Shown: positions 1 to 8,022 of the stretch, in pieces
Layout of the letters: each line of letters starts with the position of its first letter
How positions within the stretch are numbered: the stretch's first letter is position 1
DNA from: JACKHO01 sp041398745
Lineage (GTDB): Bacteria; Planctomycetota; Planctomycetia; Planctomycetales; Planctomycetaceae
Length of the DNA stretch: 64,000 bases
Reading direction: 5' to 3'
Assembly: GCA_041398745.1 (NCBI GenBank)
Contig: JAWKUB010000002.1
Location: forward strand, 310,001-374,000
Notes under the pieces: generated by a model
What the model was told of the DNA's origin: nothing
The model's database searches: none
What the model saw: the letters and a program-made list of their open reading frames with translations, nothing else
Position numbers and translations under genes: made by a program

Positions 1-1451
1 TAGTAAGGATATTCGTCGAAGCTGTTGTCGGCAGGATCGCAGCGGGGATCCTGTGTCGTGGCTTGCCAGTCGGTCACGCGTTTGCGTAAATCAGCCAGGG
101 CCTCGGCATACTCGGGCTGGTCGGCGACATTCTGCATTTGGCTGGGGTCCTGCTTCAGGTCGTACAATTCTTCTGCTGGTCGCTTGGCGAAGGCCAAGTC
201 AAACAGTGCGCTGTGCTCTGGGTCGCTACGATGTTTCAACAGGAACTGTTTGGTCGGTGAGTCATCGACGTCGCCATAGGGTCCAACGGCGAACCACAAA
301 TCGGGGTCCCCCGCAGGCCAGCGTTCCGGTTTCAAATTGTGGATGTAGAGAAAACGTCGCGTGCGAATAGCCCGCATGGGGTATCCGAGATCCCCCTCGC
401 GCACATTGGCATGTCGTTCACGTTCCAGGAAGACGGCGTCGCGAGTTGCGTCGGCCTCTTTGGATGTCAAAAGGGGGTGAATACTCTTGGCGGTAACGTT
501 GTCCGGGATGCTCGCACCCGCCCATTCCAAAAACGTGGGGCACAAATCTGTAAGCGAAACAAATTCATGGCGACGCAATCCCCGTGGTGCATTCTGGTAT
601 GAGTTGGGCAGCTTGACGACCAGTGGCACATGGCAACCGCCGTCATAGACGTTGGCCAGTCCCCGCGGCAATTGCCATCCATTGTCCCCCGTGTACACAA
701 CAATGGTGTTCTTCAGCGCCCCCTGCTCTTCGAGCAATCGCAACGCATCGCCGGCCATGCCATCCAGCCGTTCGACCGACGCATAGTAATCGAGTAAGTG
801 CAGACGCACTTCTGGTACGTCGGGCAGCCAAGGCGGCACTTCAACCGTTGCGGGGTCGAGTCCTCGGTCGATTCCCTGTTCGTCCTGCCATGTTGGTCGG
901 CTGGGATTAATCAAACCCAACCAGAAAAAGAACGGCTTCTGCTCATTGCGTTGATCAAGAAAATTCTGGAATCCCGCGAATTGCCATTCGTCACGCGTCG
1001 TAATTTGGCGCAAGCTTCGCGCGACGTTGTAGTCTGTCCCCGCAGGATTTCGTGCGTGCCCAAACTCCAGGTACTTGCCGGGGCTCCAGCCTTTGGAACA
1101 AAAGCCGACGTCGTAGCCGACTTGTTCCAGCAAATCGGGGAACGGAGTGAATTCACCCGGAAAGCTCCCCCACAAGTTCGCTCCTTCACGAAGCTGATGG
1201 GAAGGACGTCCCGTCAGCAAGCAACTCCGCGTGGGAGAGCAGGATGGGACTGGGCAGAACGCTTTCTCAAACAGCACTCCCTCTCTGGCCAACCGGTCGA
1301 ATGTGGGAGTTCGGACCGTTTTGTCTCCCATCGCACCGGCATGCGGTGCTGACCAGTTATCGCCCAGAATGAGCAGAATGTTTGGTCGCTGGTCGTCGGC
1401 AATCGCAATGCTGCCGAGCAAAACGAGGAAGAGAGTCACGCGAAACAACAT
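1..1451 (-). CDS. Exported sulfatase, cut by the window start
   Basis: Arylsulfatase-superfamily enzyme that would hydrolyse sulfate esters, probably on a polysaccharide or glycosaminoglycan, outside the cytoplasm. I translated it by hand from the ATG at 1449-1451. About 483 codons are present and the 3' end lies beyond base 1. Residues 1-18 are a hydrophobic signal peptide. A metal-binding Asp follows in ILGDNW (Asp31). The formylglycine signature is CSPTR, starting at Cys71. A YTGDNGW motif sits near the middle, as in heparan-N-sulfatase-like sulfatases. Some anaerobic-type maturases accept this Cys class, but no sulfatase maturase is present in the window. The next gene on the same strand ends 33 bp upstream of the start, so the two may be co-transcribed. 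The substrate cannot be deduced. Confidence 0.93.
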   Translation of the reverse strand, partial: MLFRVTLFLVLLGSIAIADDQRPNILLILGDNWSAPHAGAMGDKTVRTPTFDRLAREGVLFEKAFCPVPSCSPTRSCLLTGRPSHQLREGANLWGSFPGEFTPFPDLLEQVGYDVGFCSKGWSPGKYLEFGHARNPAGTDYNVARSLRQITTRDEWQFAGFQNFLDQRNEQKPFFFWLGLINPSRPTWQDEQGIDRGLDPATVEVPPWLPDVPEVRLHLLDYYASVERLDGMAGDALRLLEEQGALKNTIVVYTGDNGWQLPRGLANVYDGGCHVPLVVKLPNSYQNAPRGLRRHEFVSLTDLCPTFLEWAGASIPDNVTAKSIHPLLTSKEADATRDAVFLERERHANVREGDLGYPMRAIRTRRFLYIHNLKPERWPAGDPDLWFAVGPYGDVDDSPTKQFLLKHRSDPEHSALFDLAFAKRPAEELYDLKQDPSQMQNVADQPEYAEALADLRKRVTDWQATTQDPRCDPADNSFDEYPY

Positions 1452-1484
1452 GGGTGGTCCTTCCTGCGCGGTCGAATGGAGTTC

Positions 1485-2804
1485 TTATTTCTCCAGCAGG
1501 CCTGCAATGAGTTCATCAAGTTCTTTCAGGCCACGCTGGTTGTCGATTTCGTAGTAGCCGGAGTGATAGTGAACCACTTTGCCACTCTGATCCAAAATCA
1601 CCCATAACGGCAGTTCCGCACCAAGTCGGGTGGGATTGCCGAACTGGTTGAGTGCATTACGCGTATCAATGGTGACTTCATATCCCGTCTTCATGAACGA
1701 CGTCAGGCGCTTAATCGACCGGACAACAGCAGTCCGCGATTCCGGTGTACCAAGTCGATTATCTACCGCCACACCCAGCACTGCGACTGGTTTATCGCGG
1801 AAGCGCGTGGCGAGGAAATCGAGATAGCCAATTTGACCGTAAGGCTGTTCGAGGGGTTTTTCCTGGTAGGTCCAGAAATGCAGCACCACAACTTTGCCAG
1901 CCAGGTTTTCTGGAGGAACTGGTTCCCCGCCAAGTTGGGTCAGCGTAAACGGAGGAGCAGGTTGGCCGACAAACTTGTCTCTCAGTTCGGACACTTCCAT
2001 GTCACGTTGTGCACGGTTGCCCAAGTCTCGTGAAATGGAAGCCACGTAATTCTCGAATCGAGTCCCTTTGACCGAGGTCATCAGTTCTTCAATTTGCTCC
2101 TGGGCTACCGCTGTTGACTGTGGCGTGATATCCGCAGTGCGGTCGTAGGGATCGCGTTCGAGAGATTCCTTCATCGCCTGCAAGTGCAGCATGGCATTGA
2201 GAGTTTTTGTCGCAGATTCCGCGGGCAGGACTTCGGTCTTCGTCCGCTGCAGTGTCAGTTCGAAGCGATCACCTTGTCCCATGAACACCGTTTGTTTGAG
2301 TCGCTCCACCACAGGACGGTCTTGTTGTACGAAGATTTGATGTTTCCGCGCGGGGCCGGTCACGCTTTCGACGACCCAACATTTCACATCGCCCACCATT
2401 TCTTCACCGACCACCTCGAAACTGGCCGGACCTGATTTCCATTCCAGCCCCTTCTGCAACGGTTCGGGGGATGCCAGCAATGGAAACATTCCGGTCACGG
2501 CATACAGCTTCTCCTTGTGGCGATACCCAAACGCAGGTGCAACGTCGGTAGCATTCACCGAGCTTTGCCAAGTGACCAGTTCGGCCCAGGGAAGCCGTGA
2601 TGTCGATTCCTGAATGAGCGTGGTTGCGTTGACGGCGCCGGCTTGTTCGCTGAGGAAACATTCGGCGATAAATTCTTTGACGACAGATGTGGGTTGACCA
2701 CGTTCGGCCTGGCTGAGTTCTCCCTGATAGGTGAGTGACTCAAGTCCGGGATCGGCAATCAGAGCCGAGAGCAGCAGGAGAGTGTTCAAGGGAGGAGGTT
2801 CCAA
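1485..2804 (-). CDS. Thioredoxin-fold (TlpA-like) protein lacking the CxxC motif
   Basis: Two-part protein of 439 residues. Residues about 20-260 are an uncharacterised region resembling lipoprotein-sorting-like folds of planctomycete exported proteins. Residues about 278-439 are an AhpC/TlpA-type thioredoxin fold, beginning GQPAPPFTL and running through VVVLHFW. The position of the redox CxxC after Trp311 reads TYQEKP, so no catalytic cysteine is present and disulfide chemistry is unlikely. The start is a TTG codon at 2804 because an in-frame TGA lies a few codons upstream and there is no ATG between them. A hydrophobic N-terminus (TLLLLSALIA) suggests export. It probably forms a unit with the downstream sulfatase. 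Its role is unknown; it may be a structural or substrate-binding relative of TlpA. Confidence 0.85.
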   Translation of the reverse strand: MEPPPLNTLLLLSALIADPGLESLTYQGELSQAERGQPTSVVKEFIAECFLSEQAGAVNATTLIQESTSRLPWAELVTWQSSVNATDVAPAFGYRHKEKLYAVTGMFPLLASPEPLQKGLEWKSGPASFEVVGEEMVGDVKCWVVESVTGPARKHQIFVQQDRPVVERLKQTVFMGQGDRFELTLQRTKTEVLPAESATKTLNAMLHLQAMKESLERDPYDRTADITPQSTAVAQEQIEELMTSVKGTRFENYVASISRDLGNRAQRDMEVSELRDKFVGQPAPPFTLTQLGGEPVPPENLAGKVVVLHFWTYQEKPLEQPYGQIGYLDFLATRFRDKPVAVLGVAVDNRLGTPESRTAVVRSIKRLTSFMKTGYEVTIDTRNALNQFGNPTRLGAELPLWVILDQSGKVVHYHSGYYEIDNQRGLKELDELIAGLLEK

Positions 2805-2898
2805 AAGGGGGTGGCGGGGGTGAGTGAATCATCTTCCCCGGCAAAGAGACAATCTGCAACGGAATTGCTGCAAATATTCTCCTAAGAGGCAGACGCGC

Positions 2899-4269
2899 CT
2901 ACTGCGTTACACCCCGAAGAATGCTGTTACCTTTCGGTAAATCGAAGCACACGATGGTGCTTGAGTCAGTCCGCAAGAACGAACCTGAGACAAGATCCTG
3001 CTTGCGGTTGACCTGTTCCAGAGCGGTTGTCTTGTCTCCGACAACATGGACCGGCTGGTTCAGGCGTTGATCGAATTCGACTGTGAAGTCCGCACTGCCA
3101 AACGGAGTGTCGAATTGGAAATCGCCGGGAGTTGGCGAAGTGATCTTGGTCAATTCCTTAGCGGCCCAGTAGCGACCAATGTCACTCACCTTCATCCAGT
3201 ACGTTTCCTCTTTAAAGCGTGCGGCCAGTGACAGCACCACGCGTTGGAAGGCGTGGAATCCTGTTTTACTGCCGTGGCAATACATGCCTGGCCAGTGACA
3301 TAGCATGAGGGCGGGCCGCCGTTGTTCAATAAGTTCGACCATCCTGCCGCTGGTGGCGTCTTCGGTGCAGTAAAGATCGGGTTGGGATTCGGCATCACCG
3401 TGCCAACTGCCGAACCAGTCCCCGGTTCCCGCTGGAACATTCACGGTCAGTTGCAGTTCGGACGAATCATGCTTCCAACGCTCCAGTGTCGGCTCGGTGC
3501 TTTCGTCGCCATTCGAAACGTATTTGAAAAAATGCGGCAGGTCCGTTCCGTACACGTCGCGAACCGCTTCGAACACAGCCTGCGGAAGTTTGGTTTTGAC
3601 CCGGTTGCCAAATCCGCCGGGCGTGGTAATTCCTTCGCAGGGCAGCTCACAGTTCTTCAGAATGCGAAGCGCGTAGGCCAGGTAGTTGGCGAGCTCATCA
3701 ACACTTTTGTCTTCCTGGGGATACGAGTTCTCCATGGTCCCGGCGTTGATGTCCGCAAAGGGTCGACCGGTTTTTAAGTCGATGACTCGCGTGTGCGTAA
3801 TCATTTCGGGATGAATGTCCCAGTTCGGAACCATGAGTTCGCGCACCAGCTTGAGGCTTTCTTCAAGCTGCCGATGCGACCATCCCGGCAATTCTCTGTC
3901 GAGCCAGCCGACGCACGCCGGGTTGGGAACAATGCTGTATTTCCCTTTCACTCCCTGCTCGGCACACCATTCGCCAAACTCGCGTACAAAACTGTCCGGG
4001 ATTTCCCGGGGCCATTTGGTCCAGTCCTTTTTGTACTCGGCCCGGTCCGGCCAGGCGGTGGCAAATTGCGGGTACGCATAGTGACCCATGTTCACCAGAC
4101 AAGTGGAGTCGTCGATGATGAACGAAAGCGGTACCCGGTCCCGCGGCATGAGAATCTGTACGGCGGGGTCAACGAGCGCGGCCATGCCGCGACTGGCCAC
4201 CATGCCTGCACCGAAGGCACATGCACCCAGAAACTGTCTTCGCGAGAAGGGAGTATGATCGAGCAACAT
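2899..4269 (-). CDS. Tat-exported protein, possibly polysaccharide-deacetylase-like
   Basis: Protein of 456 residues with a twin-arginine signal (SRRQFLGACAFGAG) about 8 residues from the chosen ATG at 4269. The frame stays open to 4491, but that would overlap the divergent gene starting at 4374, and the Tat signal argues for the short form. ATGs at 4320-4338 are alternatives. The mature part opens with a beta-strand ending in two aspartates (LSFIIDDS) and later carries a His-rich stretch (WDIHPEMITHTR), a layout reminiscent of NodB-type deacetylases. The match is weak and comes from motif reading only. It may act on cell-surface or environmental glycans. Confidence is good that it is a gene and low for the enzyme class. 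Confidence 0.75.
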   Translation of the reverse strand: MLLDHTPFSRRQFLGACAFGAGMVASRGMAALVDPAVQILMPRDRVPLSFIIDDSTCLVNMGHYAYPQFATAWPDRAEYKKDWTKWPREIPDSFVREFGEWCAEQGVKGKYSIVPNPACVGWLDRELPGWSHRQLEESLKLVRELMVPNWDIHPEMITHTRVIDLKTGRPFADINAGTMENSYPQEDKSVDELANYLAYALRILKNCELPCEGITTPGGFGNRVKTKLPQAVFEAVRDVYGTDLPHFFKYVSNGDESTEPTLERWKHDSSELQLTVNVPAGTGDWFGSWHGDAESQPDLYCTEDATSGRMVELIEQRRPALMLCHWPGMYCHGSKTGFHAFQRVVLSLAARFKEETYWMKVSDIGRYWAAKELTKITSPTPGDFQFDTPFGSADFTVEFDQRLNQPVHVVGDKTTALEQVNRKQDLVSGSFLRTDSSTIVCFDLPKGNSILRGVTQ

Positions 4270-4373
4270 GTCAGCTCCAGGTTCCGAGTCTTTCGGGAAC
4301 GTCTTGACATCAACCGACATCAAGTGCGAGAACATCATAGTCAACGACCATTGGATTTGAGGAGCACCGGCAT

Positions 4374-5102
4374 ATGCGCTGGCTCTGTATGATGATGATT
4401 GTCCTCGGGTTGTCTCAGCAAGTGTGCGCCGAAGATACGAAGACCCCGGCGCCGCTGGTCGTCTTGATCGGTGGCCTGGACTCCGATCCAACGCCCGCGC
4501 AAATCGAAGGCACAGCTCAGCGTGGAGTGGGCAACAGCGGCATGTTTCAGCTGGCTGGTGACTTAAAGGAGCATGCGCTCGAGTGCTGTTACTTCAACTG
4601 GAATGGTACAACGGCGGGTGACATCAATGTCGAAATGCCACCTCTCTCAGACGGCATTGCTCAACACATTCGGACAACATGCGAACACGTTCATCCCGCA
4701 CAACTCATTATCGTTGGAAACAGCTGGGGTGGTCATACCGCTTGCGAAGTGTGTGATCTTCTGAATGCTGAGCCCAAAGTGCCTGTTGATTTTCTCGTGC
4801 TGTTAGATCCCTCCTCTACGGGACGAACAACATCGGTGCCGAAAGCCCTCCCCGAAAATGTGAAAGTCGCCCGCAACTACTCGACACGCAACGTCTTCGC
4901 GTGGGGTAAGTGGATTGCCGAACCCAGGATTACCTTTGTGGATTTGGGTGATCCCGAAGCGGGCTTTCTGCGTGACCCTTATCGTTACGACTCAAAATTC
5001 GATTTCCAGGCCCACGTCGCCGCAGAATGGGACATGAAAATCCACCGCGATATTCAGCAGCGCATTCTCGATTTACGAACTCCGATGAAGACAGGGAAAT
5101 AG
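4374..5102 (+). CDS. Exported alpha/beta-hydrolase-like protein
   Basis: Protein of 242 residues with a signal peptide of about 19 residues (MRWLCMMMIVLGLS, cleavage near CAE). A hydrophobic strand LVVLIGG is followed by a nucleophile elbow GNSWGG with Ser117, the G-x-S-x-G form of lipases and esterases. A later strand, FLVLLDPSS, supplies a possible acidic residue, and candidate histidines occur near the C-terminus (AHVAAEWDMKIHRDI). It would act outside the cytoplasm on an ester or lipid of unknown identity. It is transcribed divergently from the Tat-exported protein, with about 100 bp between the starts, and converges on the MoeA-type gene. Confidence 0.8.
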   Translation: MRWLCMMMIVLGLSQQVCAEDTKTPAPLVVLIGGLDSDPTPAQIEGTAQRGVGNSGMFQLAGDLKEHALECCYFNWNGTTAGDINVEMPPLSDGIAQHIRTTCEHVHPAQLIIVGNSWGGHTACEVCDLLNAEPKVPVDFLVLLDPSSTGRTTSVPKALPENVKVARNYSTRNVFAWGKWIAEPRITFVDLGDPEAGFLRDPYRYDSKFDFQAHVAAEWDMKIHRDIQQRILDLRTPMKTGK

Positions 5103-5134
5103 CTCTGTAGACCGAACCGGAGCATACGAAGACC

Positions 5135-5217
5135 TGCCGGAACTCCGGTCACTGGGAAGCCAATCAATGTGGCAGCGGGCTACAGATTACTCAAAAGCAG
5201 TTTGCGTAGTTCCGGCA
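5135..5217. repeat. Inverted repeat between convergent genes
   Basis: TGCCGGAACT at 5135-5144 is perfectly repeated in inverted orientation as AGTTCCGGCA at 5208-5217, enclosing 63 bp. It fills most of the gap between the stop codons of two convergent genes and overlaps no coding sequence. It could be a bidirectional termination structure or the remnant of a small palindromic element. There is no T-tract next to the arms. Confidence 0.5.
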
Positions 5218-5221
5218 AACA

Positions 5222-7216
5222 TCAGCGACCTTCGGTCCGGCCTACGGCGAGAAATCCCTGTTGCTCGAGCTGGAATCGAACCGACGGCTCACCAAGAAGT
5301 TTGCGGAATGCTTTCACAGCAGGCCGGTCGATTCGGGACTTGGGAATAAGAAAGTCGTACTGCTCCGGCTGAATCGGCAGTGAGGCGAGGCCATACTCGC
5401 GGGCGACGGTTTCAATGGCAATTCCCCAATCAGCCCGACCTTGTTTGATGGCTGCAGCCACGGCATTGTGCGACTTCACCTGCACTCCGTAGCCGGGGAG
5501 TTGAGTGTAATCTTCAATGCAATTGGCGAGTCTCTGGTCCAGTAGAATTCGTGTGCCACTGCCGCGGTTGCGGTTCACGAGCACGCAACTCGGGTCTGAC
5601 GTGGCTGCCTGGATTGCTGATTCTGCGTCGAGGTTTGTGAATCGTGAATCATCTGGACGGCAGACGAAACATTGGGTTCTCGCGTAGCCCGGAATCAGCT
5701 CCGCGTTTTCGGGGACGAACGTTTCGTTGTACGTTCCCGTTTGTTCGTCAAAGAGGTGGATACCGGCGAGGTCGCATTCATTACGACGAATGGCTGACAC
5801 GCCGCCCTGACTGCCGACGTGCATGGTCGTGACCGAAAATCCCTGCTCGCGCAGCAGGGACAACAAGTAGTCGAGACCGACACAGTGGCTGCCGACGACC
5901 ACAAGGTCAGGCGCTGTGAGCCGTGCGTCGAGCAACGTCACCTCGACCAGTTCGTTTTCTTCAATGATTTCCTGATGCGTCGGAATCGTGATAAACCCGT
6001 CGGCATGACTGAATGTCGTTACCGCCCCAGACCCCTTTCCCAAAGGGTAAGCGCGAAGGTCATTGTCCTCACCAAACAGCCTCACCAGTGAGTATTCCGT
6101 GCGGCCCCTGTCGGAGTTAATCCGCATCGGAACGCGTGCCTGCGTTTTGTGCTTCGGAGTTTCCGGTAGGCCCGCCATGAGCCTGAGGACCGGTGCGACA
6201 AACTCATGAAACGTGAATATCGCGGACGTCGGAAAGCCCGGGAGAATGACGACCGGTGTGTTGTTTGTGACAGCCAGGCAAATTGGTTTGCCCGGTTTCA
6301 GAGCGACGCCGTGGGCGACAATTCCAGGATCGGTCCATCCTCGCACTGTCTGATAGGAAATGTCGCCCGCACCTTTCGACGTTCCCCCCGAGAGCAACAC
6401 AAAGTCGCATTTCAGGGCGTCGTCAATCGCTTCCCTCAATGCTTCTTCATCGTCATGAACCGCCCCCAGTACGACCGGTTCGCATCCCAGTTCGGTCACG
6501 GCCGCGGAGAGAATGGCCGCGTTGGAGTCGTAGACAGAGCCGAGTGGTAGTGGTTTTCCTGGTGCCACAATTTCATCACCCGTGGAAATAATGGCAACCT
6601 GTGGGCGACGATAAACATCGACCTCTGCCAGTCCGAGTGCGGCCAGTACACCAATTTCTCGGGATGAAAGTACCTGTCCCTTACACAGCACGGTTTCACC
6701 CAGTGCAATGTCGCTGCCAGCAAACGTAATGAACGAACTGGGCTGGACCGAGCGAGTCACTTCGAGGGTAAGGCTGTCTCCATCTTCGATGAGTTCGGAA
6801 TGCTCAATCATGAGCACCGCATCCGCTCCGCGCGGGATCATGCCACCGGTGGCAATTGGTGTGGCAGTACCCGCCGCGACGGTCAGCTGCGGCACAGTTC
6901 CCGGCAGAATGGACTCGGCGTTCAGTCGCAGTCGCCGGGGTGATTCTTCCATCGCACCCGAGGTGTCGACTGAGCGAACGGCGAATCCGTCGACGTTGGA
7001 ACGATCAAATCCCGGGATGTCGAGGGTTGCTATCACATGACGGGCGACAACACGGCCCAGTGCTGCGGCGAGTGGTACGCGCTTGACTTCGGGTTTCGTG
7101 AGTGACAGTGCCTCACGAAACCGCCGGGTTGCTTCGTCGCGGCTGACGACGTTGAGAAATTGCTTCTGCGCCGCGGCATCTCTTATCGAATTCAGTGACT
7201 CGCGTTCCCTGTTCAT
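5222..7216 (-). CDS. moeA: Molybdopterin molybdotransferase MoeA fused to a PBP-like domain
   Basis: Fusion protein of 664 residues. Residues about 20-425 are MoeA, which inserts molybdate into adenylylated molybdopterin. They show the MoeA N-terminal pattern (LGRVVA, FDRSNVDGFAVR) and the MogA-like motifs VAIISTGDE, YDSNAAIL and LSGGTSKG. Residues about 430-664 match the PBP-like domain found fused to MoeA or MerR-type molybdenum proteins, with NRNRGSGTR, PGYG, a SHNAVAAAI segment and YDFLIPKSR. That domain probably senses or binds an oxyanion or ligand. The ATG at 7214-7216 directly abuts the TAA of the upstream SDR gene, so translation is likely coupled. A moaC gene lies at 58 kb, so cofactor genes are scattered. 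Plain MoeA is about 400 residues, so this is the long form. Confidence 0.93.
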   Translation of the reverse strand: MNRERESLNSIRDAAAQKQFLNVVSRDEATRRFREALSLTKPEVKRVPLAAALGRVVARHVIATLDIPGFDRSNVDGFAVRSVDTSGAMEESPRRLRLNAESILPGTVPQLTVAAGTATPIATGGMIPRGADAVLMIEHSELIEDGDSLTLEVTRSVQPSSFITFAGSDIALGETVLCKGQVLSSREIGVLAALGLAEVDVYRRPQVAIISTGDEIVAPGKPLPLGSVYDSNAAILSAAVTELGCEPVVLGAVHDDEEALREAIDDALKCDFVLLSGGTSKGAGDISYQTVRGWTDPGIVAHGVALKPGKPICLAVTNNTPVVILPGFPTSAIFTFHEFVAPVLRLMAGLPETPKHKTQARVPMRINSDRGRTEYSLVRLFGEDNDLRAYPLGKGSGAVTTFSHADGFITIPTHQEIIEENELVEVTLLDARLTAPDLVVVGSHCVGLDYLLSLLREQGFSVTTMHVGSQGGVSAIRRNECDLAGIHLFDEQTGTYNETFVPENAELIPGYARTQCFVCRPDDSRFTNLDAESAIQAATSDPSCVLVNRNRGSGTRILLDQRLANCIEDYTQLPGYGVQVKSHNAVAAAIKQGRADWGIAIETVAREYGLASLPIQPEQYDFLIPKSRIDRPAVKAFRKLLGEPSVRFQLEQQGFLAVGRTEGR

Positions 7217-7963
7217 TTACATGGTCCGTCCACCATCGACCGTCAGCAGTTGACCAGTCGTAAGTGAGGTTCCGCAGGCGAGGTAGTAGACTGTATCTGA
7301 GATGTCTTCCGGCTGGGCGGCGCGAGGAATAGGATAAGGTGCCACAATGGCGTCAATTTGCTCCCGCGTGAGCCAGTTCTGCAACCAGCGTGTGTCGATG
7401 GGACCCGGGCAGACAGCATTCACGCGAATTTCCGGGGCCAGTACACGAGCGAGCGATTTCGTCATGGTGTTCAGTGCCCCTTTGCTGGCGCAGTAAGCAA
7501 TTGAAGAACCCATACCAGCGAGTCCAGCAACGCTGCTGACATTCACGACCGCTGCGGAGCCGGACTTCTTCAGCAGCGGAGCAGCGGCCCGGGTAACAAA
7601 GAAAGGTGCTTTCACATTCACTGCGAGAATGCGGTCCCATTTCTCTTCCGTCATGCCGTCGAGATCATCGTGCGGGACGACATGGGTCATGCCAGCGTTG
7701 TTCACCAGGACATCCAATCGTCCGAAATGATCAGCGATTTGGGACAGCATCGCTTCGACTTCGCTCAACTGACTGACATCTGCCTTAATCAACAGTGACT
7801 TGGCACCAGCCGCTTCGACCAGCCGGACGGTTTCCTCCGCCTCCGATTTGCTGCGGGAATAATTGACGACGACGTCAAAGCCTTCGTTAGCAAAACGAAC
7901 GGCACAGGCGCGGCCGACTCCGGTAGCAGAGCCGGTAACGAGAGCGACGGGTCGGGTAGACAT
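7217..7963 (-). CDS. Short-chain dehydrogenase/reductase (FabG-like)
   Basis: Classical SDR of 248 residues. The cofactor motif TGSATGVG lies at residues 10-17, NNAG at 88-91, the catalytic Ser near 143-144, and Tyr157 and Lys161 in YCASK. The C-terminal VDGGRTM end is typical of FabG-like proteins. Arg and Ser after the second strand (NYSRSKS) suggest a preference for NADP(H). It would reduce or oxidise a carbonyl or alcohol. Substrate is not predictable, because FabG, sugar and secondary-metabolite SDRs share these motifs. The ATG at 7963 has a GGAGG ribosome site 9 bases upstream. The stop codon touches the start of the MoeA gene, so the pair forms one transcription unit. Confidence 0.92.
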   Translation of the reverse strand: MSTRPVALVTGSATGVGRACAVRFANEGFDVVVNYSRSKSEAEETVRLVEAAGAKSLLIKADVSQLSEVEAMLSQIADHFGRLDVLVNNAGMTHVVPHDDLDGMTEEKWDRILAVNVKAPFFVTRAAAPLLKKSGSAAVVNVSSVAGLAGMGSSIAYCASKGALNTMTKSLARVLAPEIRVNAVCPGPIDTRWLQNWLTREQIDAIVAPYPIPRAAQPEDISDTVYYLACGTSLTTGQLLTVDGGRTM

Positions 7964-7997
7964 AATTGGGAACCTCCGTGAAATAAATGTCTGGTAG

Positions 7998-8017
7998 CAC
8001 AGACATTCCTGTCTGTG
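7998..8017. repeat. Perfect short palindrome
   Basis: CACAGACA, a TTCC loop and TGTCTGTG give an 8-bp perfect hairpin. It lies in the 59-bp gap between the sulfatase stop (8023) and the SDR start (7963), both on the minus strand. Similar ACAGACATTCCTGTCTGT words are, from memory, common dispersed elements in planctomycete genomes. It may attenuate transcription or mark a REP-like element. Confidence 0.5.
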
Positions 8018-8022
8018 AACAG

